The notes below the pieces were generated by a model, which was not told the DNA's origin, did no database searches, and was given only the letters and a program-made list of their open reading frames with translations. Below are positions 15,107-23,948 of a DNA stretch of 39,868 bases, one piece after another (the first letter of the stretch is position 1; the number at the start of each line of letters is the position of its first letter). Source of the stretch: Kiritimatiellales bacterium (GTDB lineage Bacteria; Patescibacteriota; Gracilibacteria; Peribacterales; Peribacteraceae); the NCBI GenBank assembly GCA_021734665.1, contig JAIPIN010000005.1, positions 1-39,868 of the forward strand, written 5' to 3'. Made by a program: the position numbers and the translations under genes.

Positions 15107-16654
15107 ATGTCAAGTATTGTTAACACAGATGAGCCCCAAGAGGGTGATTCAGTGAAGAAAAACACTTCTAAGGCCAAGAATGGCTCTGTTAAGCCAAATG
15201 ATGCTAAAACGGGTGATATTAGTCCCGTTCGGGCAGGTCAACAGCATACTGTTGCAATCGAAAAGCTCACCCATGGTGGTGCTGGCTTGGCTCACATAGA
15301 AGGCTTACCAATCTTCATTGCAGGAACGATTCCAGGCCAAAAGGTCGAAATAACAATAACCAAGAACAAGGGTAGTTACGCAGAAGCTAAGGTGCGTCAG
15401 GTTTTATCTAAATCTATAGATGAGATAATGCCTAAATGCAGCCACTGCCATGATTGTGGGGGGTGTGTTTGGCAGAACCTTCCTTATAACAAACAGATAG
15501 CATACAAGGAGGAAATAGTGCGTGAGACTTTGGAACATTTAACTCCAGTAGATGAGGAGATACGCTCTCAGCTTTCGGGGAGAGTTCTAAAAATTATACC
15601 AAGCCCACAGGTCTTCTATTATCGCAATAAGCTAGAACTTTCATTTGGATATGCAAATATGCGCGTGGAAGAAAAGGACGGGAAACGAAATTATTTTGAC
15701 GAAAATCCAACTATTGGATTCCATAAGCCTGGGCAGTGGGCGACAGTACTACCAATTAATGAATGCCACCTTTATGATGAGCAGTTGCCATCATTGCTTT
15801 CAGATGTTCGTGCATTTTTGAATTCCACAGGCCTTCCTGTTTACAATCCAAAGACTCACCAAGGATTACTTAGAACATTGTTAGTTCGACGTGGAGTGAA
15901 TACTGGTGAGCACATGATTGCATTTATTGTTAAAGCACGTAAGCGAGAACTTGAACCATTGTTCCAGCACTTCATGCGTTTTGGAGGACGATCTGGACTT
16001 AAGTCTCTTATGGTAATAGAGAACTTAGGAATTAATGACAAGCCAGAGCATCCAAAGGTTCATACTCTTGTTGGTGATCCTTTTATAAAGGAACGTCTCT
16101 TTGATTTGGAATTCGAAATCTCACCATTCTCCTTTTTCCAGACAAATACTGTTGGGGCCGAGAAACTCTACAAGGCTATTGCAGATGCAGCAGACTTGGG
16201 TCCGCGTGATACAGTTTTGGATGCGTACTGTGGAATGGGAACAATAGGACAATACCTTGCTCGTTTTTGTGAGAAGGTAGTAGGAATAGAGAGCAACCCA
16301 TCAGCAATAGAAGATGCTCTTAAGAGTGCTGGCAAAAATCGCATCGGAAATATTAGTTTTTACAAAGGAAGAGTGGAACAGGTATTGGATACTCAACTAA
16401 AAGCGGGTGAGAAGTATAAGTTCTCGGTGATTGTTGTAGATCCTCCTCGTGCAGGATTGCATCCAAAGGCACGGGAAGCGATTGTTGCGCATGCGCCAAA
16501 GAAGATAGTTTACGTTTCTTGTAATACAGCAACTTTTGCTCGTGACCTAGGATTCTTCTTAAAGGAGGGATATGAACTTAGGTCAGTGCAGCCTGTTGAT
16601 ATGTTTCCGCATACTGCGCATATAGAAACAGTGAGTGTTTTGCAGAGGAAGTAA
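15107..16654 (+). CDS. TrmA/RlmD-family (uracil-5-)-methyltransferase
   Basis: A 515-residue RNA methyltransferase that adds a methyl group to C5 of uridine in 23S rRNA or tRNA using SAM. A basic, low-complexity N-terminus of about 45 residues precedes a TRAM domain (HTVAIEKLTHGGAGLAHIEG). The [4Fe-4S] cysteines are in KCSHCHDCGGCVWQ. The SAM-binding core has VLDAYCGMGTIGQYLA, then VVDPPRAGLHPKA and the catalytic Cys in VYVSCNTATFARDL, with FPHTAHIETV at the C-terminus. RlmD (U1939) and RlmCD-type enzymes cannot be separated by eye. It is divergent from the secreted peptidase. Confidence 0.93.
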   Translation: MSSIVNTDEPQEGDSVKKNTSKAKNGSVKPNDAKTGDISPVRAGQQHTVAIEKLTHGGAGLAHIEGLPIFIAGTIPGQKVEITITKNKGSYAEAKVRQVLSKSIDEIMPKCSHCHDCGGCVWQNLPYNKQIAYKEEIVRETLEHLTPVDEEIRSQLSGRVLKIIPSPQVFYYRNKLELSFGYANMRVEEKDGKRNYFDENPTIGFHKPGQWATVLPINECHLYDEQLPSLLSDVRAFLNSTGLPVYNPKTHQGLLRTLLVRRGVNTGEHMIAFIVKARKRELEPLFQHFMRFGGRSGLKSLMVIENLGINDKPEHPKVHTLVGDPFIKERLFDLEFEISPFSFFQTNTVGAEKLYKAIADAADLGPRDTVLDAYCGMGTIGQYLARFCEKVVGIESNPSAIEDALKSAGKNRIGNISFYKGRVEQVLDTQLKAGEKYKFSVIVVDPPRAGLHPKAREAIVAHAPKKIVYVSCNTATFARDLGFFLKEGYELRSVQPVDMFPHTAHIETVSVLQRK

Positions 16655-16657
16655 TTA

Positions 16658-16682
16658 CTAGGGGTTAGGCACTAGGCACTAG
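16658..16682. repeat. Short word repeat (CTAGGCACTAG)
   Basis: CTAGGGGTTAGGCACTAGGC and one more ACTAG copy follow the methyltransferase stop. The same GGCACTAG and GGGGCTAG words recur at 39667-39735, which links the two loci. Confidence 0.6.
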
Positions 16683-16771
16683 TTTATTTGTTGGATTCTA
16701 TAACTTGTTGTCGAATAACTAATACTAAGATCCTTTGCCTGTGCTTCTCCTTCCAGTAACATGCAATCACG

Positions 16772-18577
16772 ATGTCACGGAGAGTGCTATTAGCGTTGGC
16801 AATTGTTACGTTCCTGACGTATGCCCCTTCTTTGGGGAATGATTTTGTTACCTACGACGACGATCTACTTGTTTATCAAAACCCAAATGTACTTAGTTTT
16901 ACACCGCATACGATCGCTGCAGTTTTTACAACGTACGATCCAGAGCTCTATGTTCCAATAACATTAGTAAGCTACCAGATTGAACGTGTTCTCTTTGGGC
17001 TGAATCCATTCATTTTTCATCTAACAAATATTCTGCTTCATATTGGCTCTGCTCTTCTTGTTTTTTGGATTGCGCTTAAACTTGTATTGCACCGATCTCA
17101 GCAATACGCCTTTGAGATAGCTCTAACTACTAGTGTGCTTTTTGCGCTCCATCCAATAAATACCGAAGCAGTTGCATGGATTGCTGCGCGCAAGGATATT
17201 CTTTCTGGGTTTTTCTTTTTCGCATCATTCGCGTTATATCTTAAGTTTTCTGAATCTTGTAAGCGGCGTGATTATATAATGAGCATTATTGCATTTGCAC
17301 TTGCCTTGGGCTCTAAGGTATCGGTTGTATTTTTACCTTTTGTTTTGCTACTTACAGATTGGTTCACAGGAAAAGAATTAAATTTAAAAAATCTAAAAGA
17401 AAAATCACCATTCTTTCTACTCAGCTTAATCTTTGGATTAATTGCTCTTCTGGGTAAACAAGCTCAGATTGCAGTTCTCACATTGGTTGAGCAAATTCTT
17501 CTTTCTGCCAAAGGAGTTTCTTTTTACCTTTGGAAGCTGGTGTGGCCAACCGAGCTAAGCATCTTTCATCCGCAAAGTTATCCTATTAATACAATTGGTT
17601 TAGATCTTATTGTTCCTCTTATTTTAATTACTTTTCTTGTTGTAATTGCGCTTGTTTCTTTAAAAAGACGAGGAGTTATTTTCTTTAGTATTTCAACATT
17701 TCTGTTGATGCTTGTGCCTACTTTTGCAACCTTCTGGAAAAACGGTTTTGTGTACTTTGCATCCGAGCGCTATGCGTACAGCGCATTATTTGGAATATTT
17801 TTTCTATTAAGCTTTGTATTTATACCGACAATTATAAGGCTGACAGAAAAACGAAAGTGGATGGAAGTTCCAGTAAAGGCTGGCGGATTGTTGATTGGGC
17901 TGTTTCTTGCCTTCTTATCTATTGTGCAGGCAGATACGTTTAAAAATGGCGAGATACTTCTTAGGCATGCACTAGCATTCAATCCAGATTCCACTCACGC
18001 ACTTAATAATCTGGGTACTACGCTATATCAGAATGATCGTTTAGATGAAGCGCTGGAGATGTATGACAAGGCACTTGCTATAGATCCTCTGTTGCCGCAG
18101 GTTCATACCAATAGAGGTCTCATACTGTTGAAGCAGGGTAAGATAGAAGCGGATGAAGCATTTCGTAAAGCTATTTCATCTACGCCGCTATATCGAGATC
18201 TTTTGGAAGACGAGTTGCAATGTTATTTTTTCCTTTCCGAAATTATGTTGGAGCGTGGCAACAGCTCAGAGGCAACGCGATTTCTAAAGCAGGCCACAGA
18301 GGCGGGTCCTAACTATTTTTCCCCGCATTACAATTTGGGTATTCGATATCAGGGCTTAAGACAAAGTGAAAAGGCTTATGAGGAATTTGTGAAGGCGGCT
18401 GCTATTAACTCTCGTGATATAGATGCGAACTATAGGCTGGCTGCAGTTGCAGCGGAGACCGGCAGATTGCAAGAGTCTGTTGATGCTTTAAAAAAGGTGG
18501 TTCGTATGGATTCAGGATATGGAAAGTCTAAGGAGCATCTGGAGAATCTTGAAAAGGTTTTGGAGCAGACACAGTAG
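16772..18577 (+). CDS. TMTC-like membrane glycosyltransferase with C-terminal TPRs
   Basis: A 601-residue protein: about ten membrane helices (residues 1-400), then roughly five tetratricopeptide repeats (about 400-600, for example ALNNLGTTLYQNDRLDEALE and YDKALAIDP). The N-terminal outer loop carries NDFVTYDDDLLVYQNPNV (acidic triad at 29-31), and FALHPINTEAVAWIAARKD is the second signature. This layout matches the bacterial relatives of eukaryotic TMTC O-mannosyltransferases (GT-C fold, lipid-linked mannose donor). It probably transfers a sugar from polyprenyl phosphate to secreted proteins, with the TPRs presenting the acceptor. Donor and target are inferences. No obvious operon partner. 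Confidence 0.85.
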   Translation: MSRRVLLALAIVTFLTYAPSLGNDFVTYDDDLLVYQNPNVLSFTPHTIAAVFTTYDPELYVPITLVSYQIERVLFGLNPFIFHLTNILLHIGSALLVFWIALKLVLHRSQQYAFEIALTTSVLFALHPINTEAVAWIAARKDILSGFFFFASFALYLKFSESCKRRDYIMSIIAFALALGSKVSVVFLPFVLLLTDWFTGKELNLKNLKEKSPFFLLSLIFGLIALLGKQAQIAVLTLVEQILLSAKGVSFYLWKLVWPTELSIFHPQSYPINTIGLDLIVPLILITFLVVIALVSLKRRGVIFFSISTFLLMLVPTFATFWKNGFVYFASERYAYSALFGIFFLLSFVFIPTIIRLTEKRKWMEVPVKAGGLLIGLFLAFLSIVQADTFKNGEILLRHALAFNPDSTHALNNLGTTLYQNDRLDEALEMYDKALAIDPLLPQVHTNRGLILLKQGKIEADEAFRKAISSTPLYRDLLEDELQCYFFLSEIMLERGNSSEATRFLKQATEAGPNYFSPHYNLGIRYQGLRQSEKAYEEFVKAAAINSRDIDANYRLAAVAAETGRLQESVDALKKVVRMDSGYGKSKEHLENLEKVLEQTQ

Positions 18578-18600
18578 TCCGATATATATTATCCAAATGA

Positions 18601-19005
18601 TTATGATTGTTTTCCTTTTATTCTTGTAATTTCGTCGTCTCTTGAATCATAAAGAGACGAGTCAAATTTTTCTGCAAAATGTTCTGCAAGTAATCCGCAT
18701 ATTTCCGATGCTTCTTGTTTGAATTTGGGTAATTCATCCTCCTGCAGTTTCACTGCGTATGTGTGAGGATATGCTTGTACTAAAGCTTCTGCAGGGGCGC
18801 ATGATCCACACCATTCTAAGCATACATTACCATCACTTATAATCGTCGCTTCGTTGGGCAATGGTAATTTTTGACAGAATATTTCATTACATATTACTCG
18901 AATTCTTGCACGAACCGCGTCGGGCATTGGTGGTCCTTTGGTATCTTGATCTAATACTTTTAGTATTTGTTTAGGTGAATGATACCTATCTGCTAGCCAT
19001 CCCAT
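18601..19005 (-). CDS. Hypothetical soluble protein
   Basis: A 134-residue protein that I do not recognise. It has no signal peptide or membrane segment. Cysteines are clustered (VICNEIFCQKL, then VCLEWCGSCAP), so a metal site or disulfide is possible. A helical C-terminal half (FKQEASEICGLLAEHFAEKF) follows. It converges with the TMTC-like gene. The ATG at 19005 is the only convincing start. Coding evidence is the uninterrupted frame and ordinary composition; function unknown. Confidence 0.6.
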   Translation of the reverse strand: MGWLADRYHSPKQILKVLDQDTKGPPMPDAVRARIRVICNEIFCQKLPLPNEATIISDGNVCLEWCGSCAPAEALVQAYPHTYAVKLQEDELPKFKQEASEICGLLAEHFAEKFDSSLYDSRDDEITRIKGKQS

Positions 19006-19150
19006 ATCTTTATAGAGTAAGAAATCAGTTAGCTGATCGTAATGGATTTAAATTGCGAAACAAATGGATTATAGGCGTATTTTTCGTTGTTATCTCAGGG
19101 TCAAACTTGAGCATATTGTGCTTGTGAATCAACTTTGTAGGGTTCATTAG

Positions 19151-19178
19151 TTGCGCAGTATTTTATACTCCTTATACT
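19151..19178 (+). promoter_or_regulatory. Putative tRNA-Glu promoter
   Basis: TTGCGC (19151-19156), a 16-nt spacer, and TATACT (19173-19178), with the first tRNA base 10 nt further on. The geometry fits a start at or just before the mature 5' end. Confidence 0.6.
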
Positions 19179-19187
19179 TCTTTGCGC

Positions 19188-19262
19188 GGCCCGTTCGTCT
19201 AGTGGTTAGGACGCCAGGTTCTCATCCTGGTAACAGGAGTTCGATTCTCCTACGGGCTACCA
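19188..19262 (+). tRNA. tRNA-Glu (anticodon CTC)
   Basis: A 75-nt tRNA with encoded CCA end (19260-19262). The acceptor stem GGCCCGT pairs with ACGGGCT (one G-U at the end). The D-arm is TCGTCTAGTGGTTAGGA, typical of glutamate tRNAs. The anticodon stem CCAGG/CCTGG encloses loop TTCTCAT, giving anticodon CTC (reads GAG). The T-arm GGAG-TTCGATT-CTCC is canonical. No integrase or att-like duplication of its 3' end was seen nearby. Confidence 0.97.
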
Positions 19263-19305
19263 ATTTGCTTTCAGAAAAGCTGCTTTTGCGTTACCATCAC
19301 AAACC

Positions 19306-19872
19306 ATGCGAATCTTTGCTCTAGAAACGGACGTAAACAAGATCAAAAAGCGCTTCTGCGCGGAAGGTGAGGAGGAAATATTGCTAACGTATTATCATGG
19401 GCTCTCGTTCCTGTTCGCCATATTTCGTGAAATTTTTATTACTATGGGATTGGGGATTTTAGGCGCAATTGGTTGGCACTTTGATTGGCCGATGCTTTGG
19501 ACAGTTGGGATTATATTTCTCTTGTGGTTTGTTTTTGTATTCTTCAATTTGATGAAGGCATATATAGATTGGGCGTACGACTTTATTCTAATTACAACAG
19601 ACAAAGTAATTCTGTTGGATCAGACTTCATTCTTTAAGCGGGAAATTAAACCAATCCATATAGAAAATATTGGAGGAGTAAGTACCAAGACACAGTACTG
19701 GGATATATTCCCGTTTGGCATTCTCTGTATACATCTTAAAGAAGGATTAGGAGGACAAAGTATTACCAAGCATTACGTACCTCGCGCACGAAAAGTTGCT
19801 GGAATACTTTCGGATGTCATCACTAAATATCAGCGTCATCAGCCTACGGCTCAGGAGGTTCTACCAAGTTGA
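19306..19872 (+). CDS. Bacterial PH-domain membrane protein
   Basis: A 188-residue protein with two membrane helices (about residues 30-55 and 62-84) followed by a bacterial pleckstrin-homology-like (bPH2/YdbS-type) domain: YDFILITTDKVILLDQTSFFKREIKPIHIENIGG is characteristic. The ending is short and soluble. Function is not established for this family; a membrane-associated role is all that can be said. Its last 12 nt overlap the convergent gene at 19861. Confidence 0.82.
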   Translation: MRIFALETDVNKIKKRFCAEGEEEILLTYYHGLSFLFAIFREIFITMGLGILGAIGWHFDWPMLWTVGIIFLLWFVFVFFNLMKAYIDWAYDFILITTDKVILLDQTSFFKREIKPIHIENIGGVSTKTQYWDIFPFGILCIHLKEGLGGQSITKHYVPRARKVAGILSDVITKYQRHQPTAQEVLPS

Positions 19873-20211
19873 TTCATCATCATTCGATATAGCATGATCG
19901 GTTCCTCTACATTGATTGGGCGTACAATGTTCGGTTCCTTTTGTGTAAGTTGCGTTATTTGAGGCGGCCACATTGCATATTGCAACGCAAATGCGAAGGG
20001 TATCTGTAGATAATGTTTCTAATCTATTTGGAATCTTTCGGTGTGCTGTAAGTAAACCAACAAGTTGTTCGCGTGTCGCATCACTTAAATCTCTGCATTC
20101 TCGCAAGACTGCAATTGCATCTGGATCATCTTCATCATAACAATCGATTGATACTTTAAGTAAGCTTGCAATATTACTAATGCCGGCAATTGTTAGCAAT
20201 TCTTCATCCAT
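19861..20211 (-). CDS. Hypothetical small protein
   Basis: A 116-residue protein of no recognised family. The first 80 residues are helical (LLTIAGISNIASLLKVSIDC; LSDATREQLVGLLTAHRKIP), and the tail is polar with two more cysteines (TEHCTPNQCRG). There is no signal or membrane segment. The ATG at 20211 lies 33 nt after the uvrC stop in genomic order, so it would be transcribed downstream of uvrC on the same strand and may be in its operon. It converges with, and overlaps, the PH-domain gene. Confidence 0.55.
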   Translation of the reverse strand: MDEELLTIAGISNIASLLKVSIDCYDEDDPDAIAVLRECRDLSDATREQLVGLLTAHRKIPNRLETLSTDTLRICVAICNVAASNNATYTKGTEHCTPNQCRGTDHAISNDDESTW

Positions 20212-20244
20212 TGGTTCGCCACTATAGAACTGCTTTGCTCTACG

Positions 20245-22584
20245 TCAAATAGTTTCTCTCAAAGCTTCTAACTGAGATTCGGATAGTATTTGTGATAGTT
20301 CTATGTCTGATGCATTTCTAATCCCTTCCACCGATCCAAACCTTTCCATAAGCTCTTTCTTGGTCTTTTCTCCAATCCCAGTAACATCGTCTAGTGCAGA
20401 ATGAATCGCTGCTTTAGACCCCTTTTTCTCTCTTAAATGATTGGCAAATCTGTGGGCCTCATTTCGTAGTCTCATCAGTAAGAATTTGGCTTGGGAATCT
20501 TTTTGGAAGGAGATAGGGTGGCTAGAACTAGGGATGAATACTTCCTCTTCGCGTTTAGCGAGTCCTATAAGAGGAATTTCTAATTCAAGTTTTTTTAGAA
20601 CTGCAGCAATGGTGGAGACTTGTCCTTTTCCTCCGTCAATTACTAAGAGATCTGGCTTGGCGAGAAGAGATGAGTCATCTTTATGGTCCTTTAATGAGTA
20701 CATCATTACAGTTCTATCTTTTAGTTTCTTTTTTAGAGGAGCAGGTACATCTTTTATGTACTGGAATCCAAGTTCTCCGAAGAAATTTTCGTCTTCTTTC
20801 TTCATAATTGCATATACCTTTCCTTTTTTAATTCGATGCAATAGCTTTCGTGCCATTAGTGATACCAGAATAGGATCTTGCCACTTTTCATGTGTCCATA
20901 AGTGCTCAAGTTCAACTATCGCCCCTTTGTGTTCACGCATTGATCCGTAAGAAATGATTACATCTGCTTTGCGAGCGACTATGAAATCCTTAGGATCAAT
21001 TTTTTCTTTGGTTGTTTTTTCCAAAAACTCAATTTCCTTCTTTCTAACTTTGCCGAATGTGATGCCTTTTGCTTTCCACTTCTTTTCTTCCTCTTTAATG
21101 TTTTGAGTTAAGTACTTAAGCCGACGCTTCAAAGTTTCAGCAAGCGCCTTATAGTCATCCACTTCACCATCTTTTAGTGTGCGTATAGTAAATGAGCGAT
21201 ATTGATCGTTTGCAGCTTTGCCATTCTTAGCTACTGCCATGCTTCCTACGGTTTCGCTCCCGCTTAAATGAGAAATGTCATAGCATTCAATGCGCTTTGG
21301 TTTTTCGGCTAACTCAAGCGTATTTTGTAGTTCTTCCAGAGCATTTTCTATATTTGCAGCAGCAGTTTCCCACTTGGTTTCCATCTGTTTCATCTTTTCT
21401 TGTGCGTTCTTCTCGGCGAGCATTAGTAACTTCGATTTTTTTCCTCGTTCTGGGATTCGCAATTCTACTTTTTTGTCACGTTGATCTTCTAGCCACTGTT
21501 GCAGCAGTGAATGTTCTTCCAATTCTTCACCTATGACAATAACATTTGGAATGTCTGGTGTGGTCGAATAATATTGCGGTATAAATTGTGCAAGAGCTTC
21601 ACTAACATTTTCAGCTTCACCTGCGAGTGTAAGACTAAGATCATCAATCAGCTTTCCGTCACGCACTTTAAAGAGGACGACGAGTGCTTTTCCGTTCACA
21701 ACTGCCATGCCCAAGATATCGGTGTCTTCATTGGATGTGTCGGAGACAAGTTGGCTCTCCATATGCTCAATGGATTGAATGGTGTTTCGGAATTTGGCGG
21801 CCTTTTCGAACTTCTTTTCGGATGCTGCTTGTTTCATCTTTTCCGTGAGCTTATTTATTGCAGTTTTTCGCTTACCTTTGAGGAAATCAGAGACATTATC
21901 AATTATCTCGCAGTACTGTTTATGAGAAAGCATTCCTTTGCAAAGTCCGCAACATTCTCCTATCTGCAATTCCAAACACGGCTTGGAATCTTTGTTAAAT
22001 ATTTTTGATGTATCTTCACCTTTTTCCGCAGCACGATTGAGTGATTCGAGTGATTTTTTGCATGCTTTATAAGGAAAGACGGAGTGAAGCATGTCCATAG
22101 TCTTTCTAATATTGTCGGCGCCAATAAAAGGACCGAATCCAATTGTATTTGGCGCTGTGTTTCTTCGTACAACTTCTACAATTGGATATGGGTCGCGTGA
22201 AATCTGAACATATAAATAACTCTTATCATCTTTCATTAATACGTTGTACTTTGGTTTATTCTCTTTTATAAGATTTGTTTCCAGTACTAGGGCTTCTAAT
22301 TCAGAATTTGTAACCGTTACATCAAAGTCTGCTAGTTGTTTTCGCATTGCCAGCTTCCATGGCCCTAATTTCTTATCCTCTTTTTGGCCACCCCCCTTCG
22401 CTGAAGCTACGGGGGGCAAGTACGATTTCAATCGGTTTCTAAGATTCTTCGCCTTACCGATATATAGCACTTTCCCATTCTTATCGAGCCAGCGATAGAT
22501 CCCTGGGCTTTGAGGAGCTTGAGCAGCTCGTTTTCTTAGCTCTTCCAATGGATCATCTGCCTTTGATTTCTTGATGGATGGCAT
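20245..22584 (-). CDS. uvrC: UvrC with an inserted GNAT-like domain
   Basis: A 779-residue UvrC, the nuclease that cuts on both sides of a lesion in nucleotide excision repair; usual length is about 600. Domains: GIY-YIG (about 26-110, PGIYRWLDKNGKVLYIGKAKNLRNRL), Cys-rich loop (CLELQIGECCGLCKG), UVR motif (about 244-279), RNase H-like half (Asp435 in ECYDISH, Asp650 in LLVIDGGKGQV, His711), and C-terminal helix-hairpin-helix (731-779). Residues about 492-637 interrupt the RNase H-like half: ITFGKVRKKEIEFLEK, IVARKADVIISYGSM, GAIVELEHLWTHEKWQDPIL and ENFFGELGFQYIKD have the strand-helix order of a GNAT acetyltransferase, though its acetyl-CoA loop (normally R/Q-GxGxG) is degenerate. A short palindrome (22391-22420) also adds about 8 residues in the N-terminal loop. 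Confidence 0.95.
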   Translation of the reverse strand: MPSIKKSKADDPLEELRKRAAQAPQSPGIYRWLDKNGKVLYIGKAKNLRNRLKSYLPPVASAKGGGQKEDKKLGPWKLAMRKQLADFDVTVTNSELEALVLETNLIKENKPKYNVLMKDDKSYLYVQISRDPYPIVEVVRRNTAPNTIGFGPFIGADNIRKTMDMLHSVFPYKACKKSLESLNRAAEKGEDTSKIFNKDSKPCLELQIGECCGLCKGMLSHKQYCEIIDNVSDFLKGKRKTAINKLTEKMKQAASEKKFEKAAKFRNTIQSIEHMESQLVSDTSNEDTDILGMAVVNGKALVVLFKVRDGKLIDDLSLTLAGEAENVSEALAQFIPQYYSTTPDIPNVIVIGEELEEHSLLQQWLEDQRDKKVELRIPERGKKSKLLMLAEKNAQEKMKQMETKWETAAANIENALEELQNTLELAEKPKRIECYDISHLSGSETVGSMAVAKNGKAANDQYRSFTIRTLKDGEVDDYKALAETLKRRLKYLTQNIKEEEKKWKAKGITFGKVRKKEIEFLEKTTKEKIDPKDFIVARKADVIISYGSMREHKGAIVELEHLWTHEKWQDPILVSLMARKLLHRIKKGKVYAIMKKEDENFFGELGFQYIKDVPAPLKKKLKDRTVMMYSLKDHKDDSSLLAKPDLLVIDGGKGQVSTIAAVLKKLELEIPLIGLAKREEEVFIPSSSHPISFQKDSQAKFLLMRLRNEAHRFANHLREKKGSKAAIHSALDDVTGIGEKTKKELMERFGSVEGIRNASDIELSQILSESQLEALRETI
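22391..22420. repeat. In-frame palindrome inside uvrC (CTTCGC family)
   Basis: CCCCCC, CTTCGCTGAAGCTACG, GGGGGG: a GC-rich palindrome in an AT-rich gene. On the minus strand it encodes residues about PPVASAKGGG in a loop after the GIY-YIG core, where other UvrC proteins have fewer residues. The core resembles 35978-36005 and 39081-39149. Confidence 0.75.
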
Positions 22585-22585
22585 G

Positions 22586-22657
22586 GCCTATTGGCATATT
22601 AGCAAATTAGAAGTTAGCTAGTAGCAAATTAGCTAAAAGCTAATAGCCAATAGCCCC
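22586..22657. repeat. Word-repeat hairpin upstream of uvrC and cupin (word TTAGCAAA/TTAGC)
   Basis: GGCCTATTGGCATATTAGC at the left pairs with GCTAATAGCCAATAGCCCC at the right; between them the words TTAGC, TAGCAAATTAGC and AAGC repeat in both orientations. Same word family as 29757-29816. It lies in the divergent gap between uvrC and the cupin gene. Confidence 0.85.
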
Positions 22658-22669
22658 AAGATTGCGTCA

Positions 22670-22675
22670 TACTAT
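22670..22675 (+). promoter_or_regulatory. Possible -10 element of a leaderless cupin message
   Basis: TACTAT ends 5 nt before the ATG at 22681. No good -35 is seen because the upstream sequence is the repeat hairpin. Weak evidence; noted because the same geometry recurs in this window. Confidence 0.3.
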
Positions 22676-22680
22676 TGAAT

Positions 22681-23013
22681 ATGTCTTCCATTCCTATAAA
22701 GATCAATCTATCAGAGTATGTTGATCAGCTTAATAAGCCGTGGTCACCTATAGATATTGCTCGTTTCAACGATCAAGTTCTTAGATTGGCAATGTTTGAA
22801 GGGGAATTTAATTGGCATCAGCATGAAGAAGATGAACTCTTTATGGTAGTTCGGGGAGAAATAACTATTCAAATGTGTGATCAGGCTGACATGGTTCTTA
22901 CAAATAATGAGTTTGGGATTATTCCAAAAGGCGTCGAGCATTGTCCTAGGAGTGATGGGCAATCTTTTGTATTAATGGTTGAGCCTGCAAGCTTACAATC
23001 ACAAGGAGATTAA
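22681..23013 (+). CDS. Small cupin-domain protein
   Basis: A 110-residue single cupin barrel. Motif 1 is NWHQHEEDELFMVVRGEITI (two His and a Glu as metal ligands), and motif 2 is GIIPKGVEHCPRSDG (His ligand). Such stand-alone cupins bind a metal and small molecules or act as isomerases; the substrate cannot be read. The frame is open to a TTG at 22675, but the ATG at 22681 fits better. A glycosyltransferase gene begins 11 nt downstream, so the two may be co-transcribed. Confidence 0.9.
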   Translation: MSSIPIKINLSEYVDQLNKPWSPIDIARFNDQVLRLAMFEGEFNWHQHEEDELFMVVRGEITIQMCDQADMVLTNNEFGIIPKGVEHCPRSDGQSFVLMVEPASLQSQGD

Positions 23014-23024
23014 CACTTTACTTT

Positions 23025-23852
23025 ATGATTCCTCTCGTATCTGTTCTTATATTAAATTACCGCACCCCGCTTAATACGGTGGAGTGTGTGAAGAATATTC
23101 AGAAGCAAACAGTTGCTGGGGATATGGAGATAATTGTGATAGATAATCATTCGGATGACGATTCAATCGGCATACTTAGGAATCGTCTCGAAGATTTTGC
23201 GAATGTTCGTATTGTAGAAGTTCCTAGGAACTTAGGATTTGGTAAGGGTAACAATATTGGAGAGCGATATGCAAAAGGGGAGTACATCGTAATCCTTAAT
23301 CCAGATACCGAGCCAGAGCCAGAAGCTATAGAGAAATTAATAAAGGTGTTAAAAGCAGATGAGTCTATTGGGATTATTGCTCCCAAGCTTGTTTTTCCAG
23401 ATGGCACAGCGCGTGATTCTTATAGAACATTCCCAACAATTCCTGATCTGATTATCAAACGCACTTTCCTAAAGCACATTTTTACAGGTCGACTCAAGCG
23501 ATATTTGCAGCATGAACGTGATCCTATATTTGTGCGTGATACGGATTGGGTAGTTGGAGCGTGCTTGGTTATAAGAAGAAGTTTGTTCGAAAAGTTGGAG
23601 GGATTTGATCCACGATTCTTTTTATTTTTTGAAGATACAGATCTTTGTAGGCGATGCTGGGGAATTGGCAAGAAGGTTTTATATTATCCAGAAGCAAGTG
23701 CAGGAGACAGAAAGCACAGGCTCAGTGGATCAAGCCTTTTGCCGTTGTTGACAAAAAGAGCGGGCAGAGCACACCTTGTTAGTTCATGCAGATACTTTTG
23801 GAAATGGAGTGGTATAAGGGGTCAAAAAGAGCAAAAGGAGTTAAAAGAGTAA
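23025..23852 (+). CDS. Family 2 glycosyltransferase (rhamnosyltransferase-like)
   Basis: A 275-residue inverting glycosyltransferase with GT-A fold: VSVLILNYRTP at the start, IIVIDNHSDDDS, NLGFGKGNNIGERYAKGEYIVILNPDTEPEP (DxD-type metal site NPDTE) and LFFEDTDLCRRC near the end, all typical of dTDP-rhamnosyltransferase-like enzymes. It probably builds surface polysaccharide. There is no membrane domain. The last residues (GQKEQKELKE) are encoded by the left arm of a repeat hairpin at 23817, so the tail was probably created by the repeat. Confidence 0.92.
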   Translation: MIPLVSVLILNYRTPLNTVECVKNIQKQTVAGDMEIIVIDNHSDDDSIGILRNRLEDFANVRIVEVPRNLGFGKGNNIGERYAKGEYIVILNPDTEPEPEAIEKLIKVLKADESIGIIAPKLVFPDGTARDSYRTFPTIPDLIIKRTFLKHIFTGRLKRYLQHERDPIFVRDTDWVVGACLVIRRSLFEKLEGFDPRFFLFFEDTDLCRRCWGIGKKVLYYPEASAGDRKHRLSGSSLLPLLTKRAGRAHLVSSCRYFWKWSGIRGQKEQKELKE

Positions 23853-23903
23853 AAGGAGGATTCTTTCCTTTTTGGTTTCTTTTGCCTCTTTATTCTTGAC
23901 CCA
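23817..23903. repeat. Word-repeat hairpin overlapping the glycosyltransferase end (AAAAGGAG words)
   Basis: The left arm 23817-23862 (GGGGTCAAAAAGAGCAAAAG, then GAGTTAAAAGAGTAAAAGG) pairs with the right arm 23866-23903 (CCTTTTTGGTTTCTTTTGCC, then CTCTTTATTCTTGACCC). The left arm encodes the last residues of the upstream protein; the right arm ends near a TTGACC that could be a -35 for the L25 gene. Confidence 0.85.
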
Positions 23904-23948
23904 ATAGATCAATTCTCGTAGCCTTTCTTGGCTATAAACATTCAGTAC

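Noticed and set aside
19188-19262. Integration site at tRNA-Glu
   Set aside because: No integrase, no duplicated tRNA 3' end and ordinary genes on both sides.
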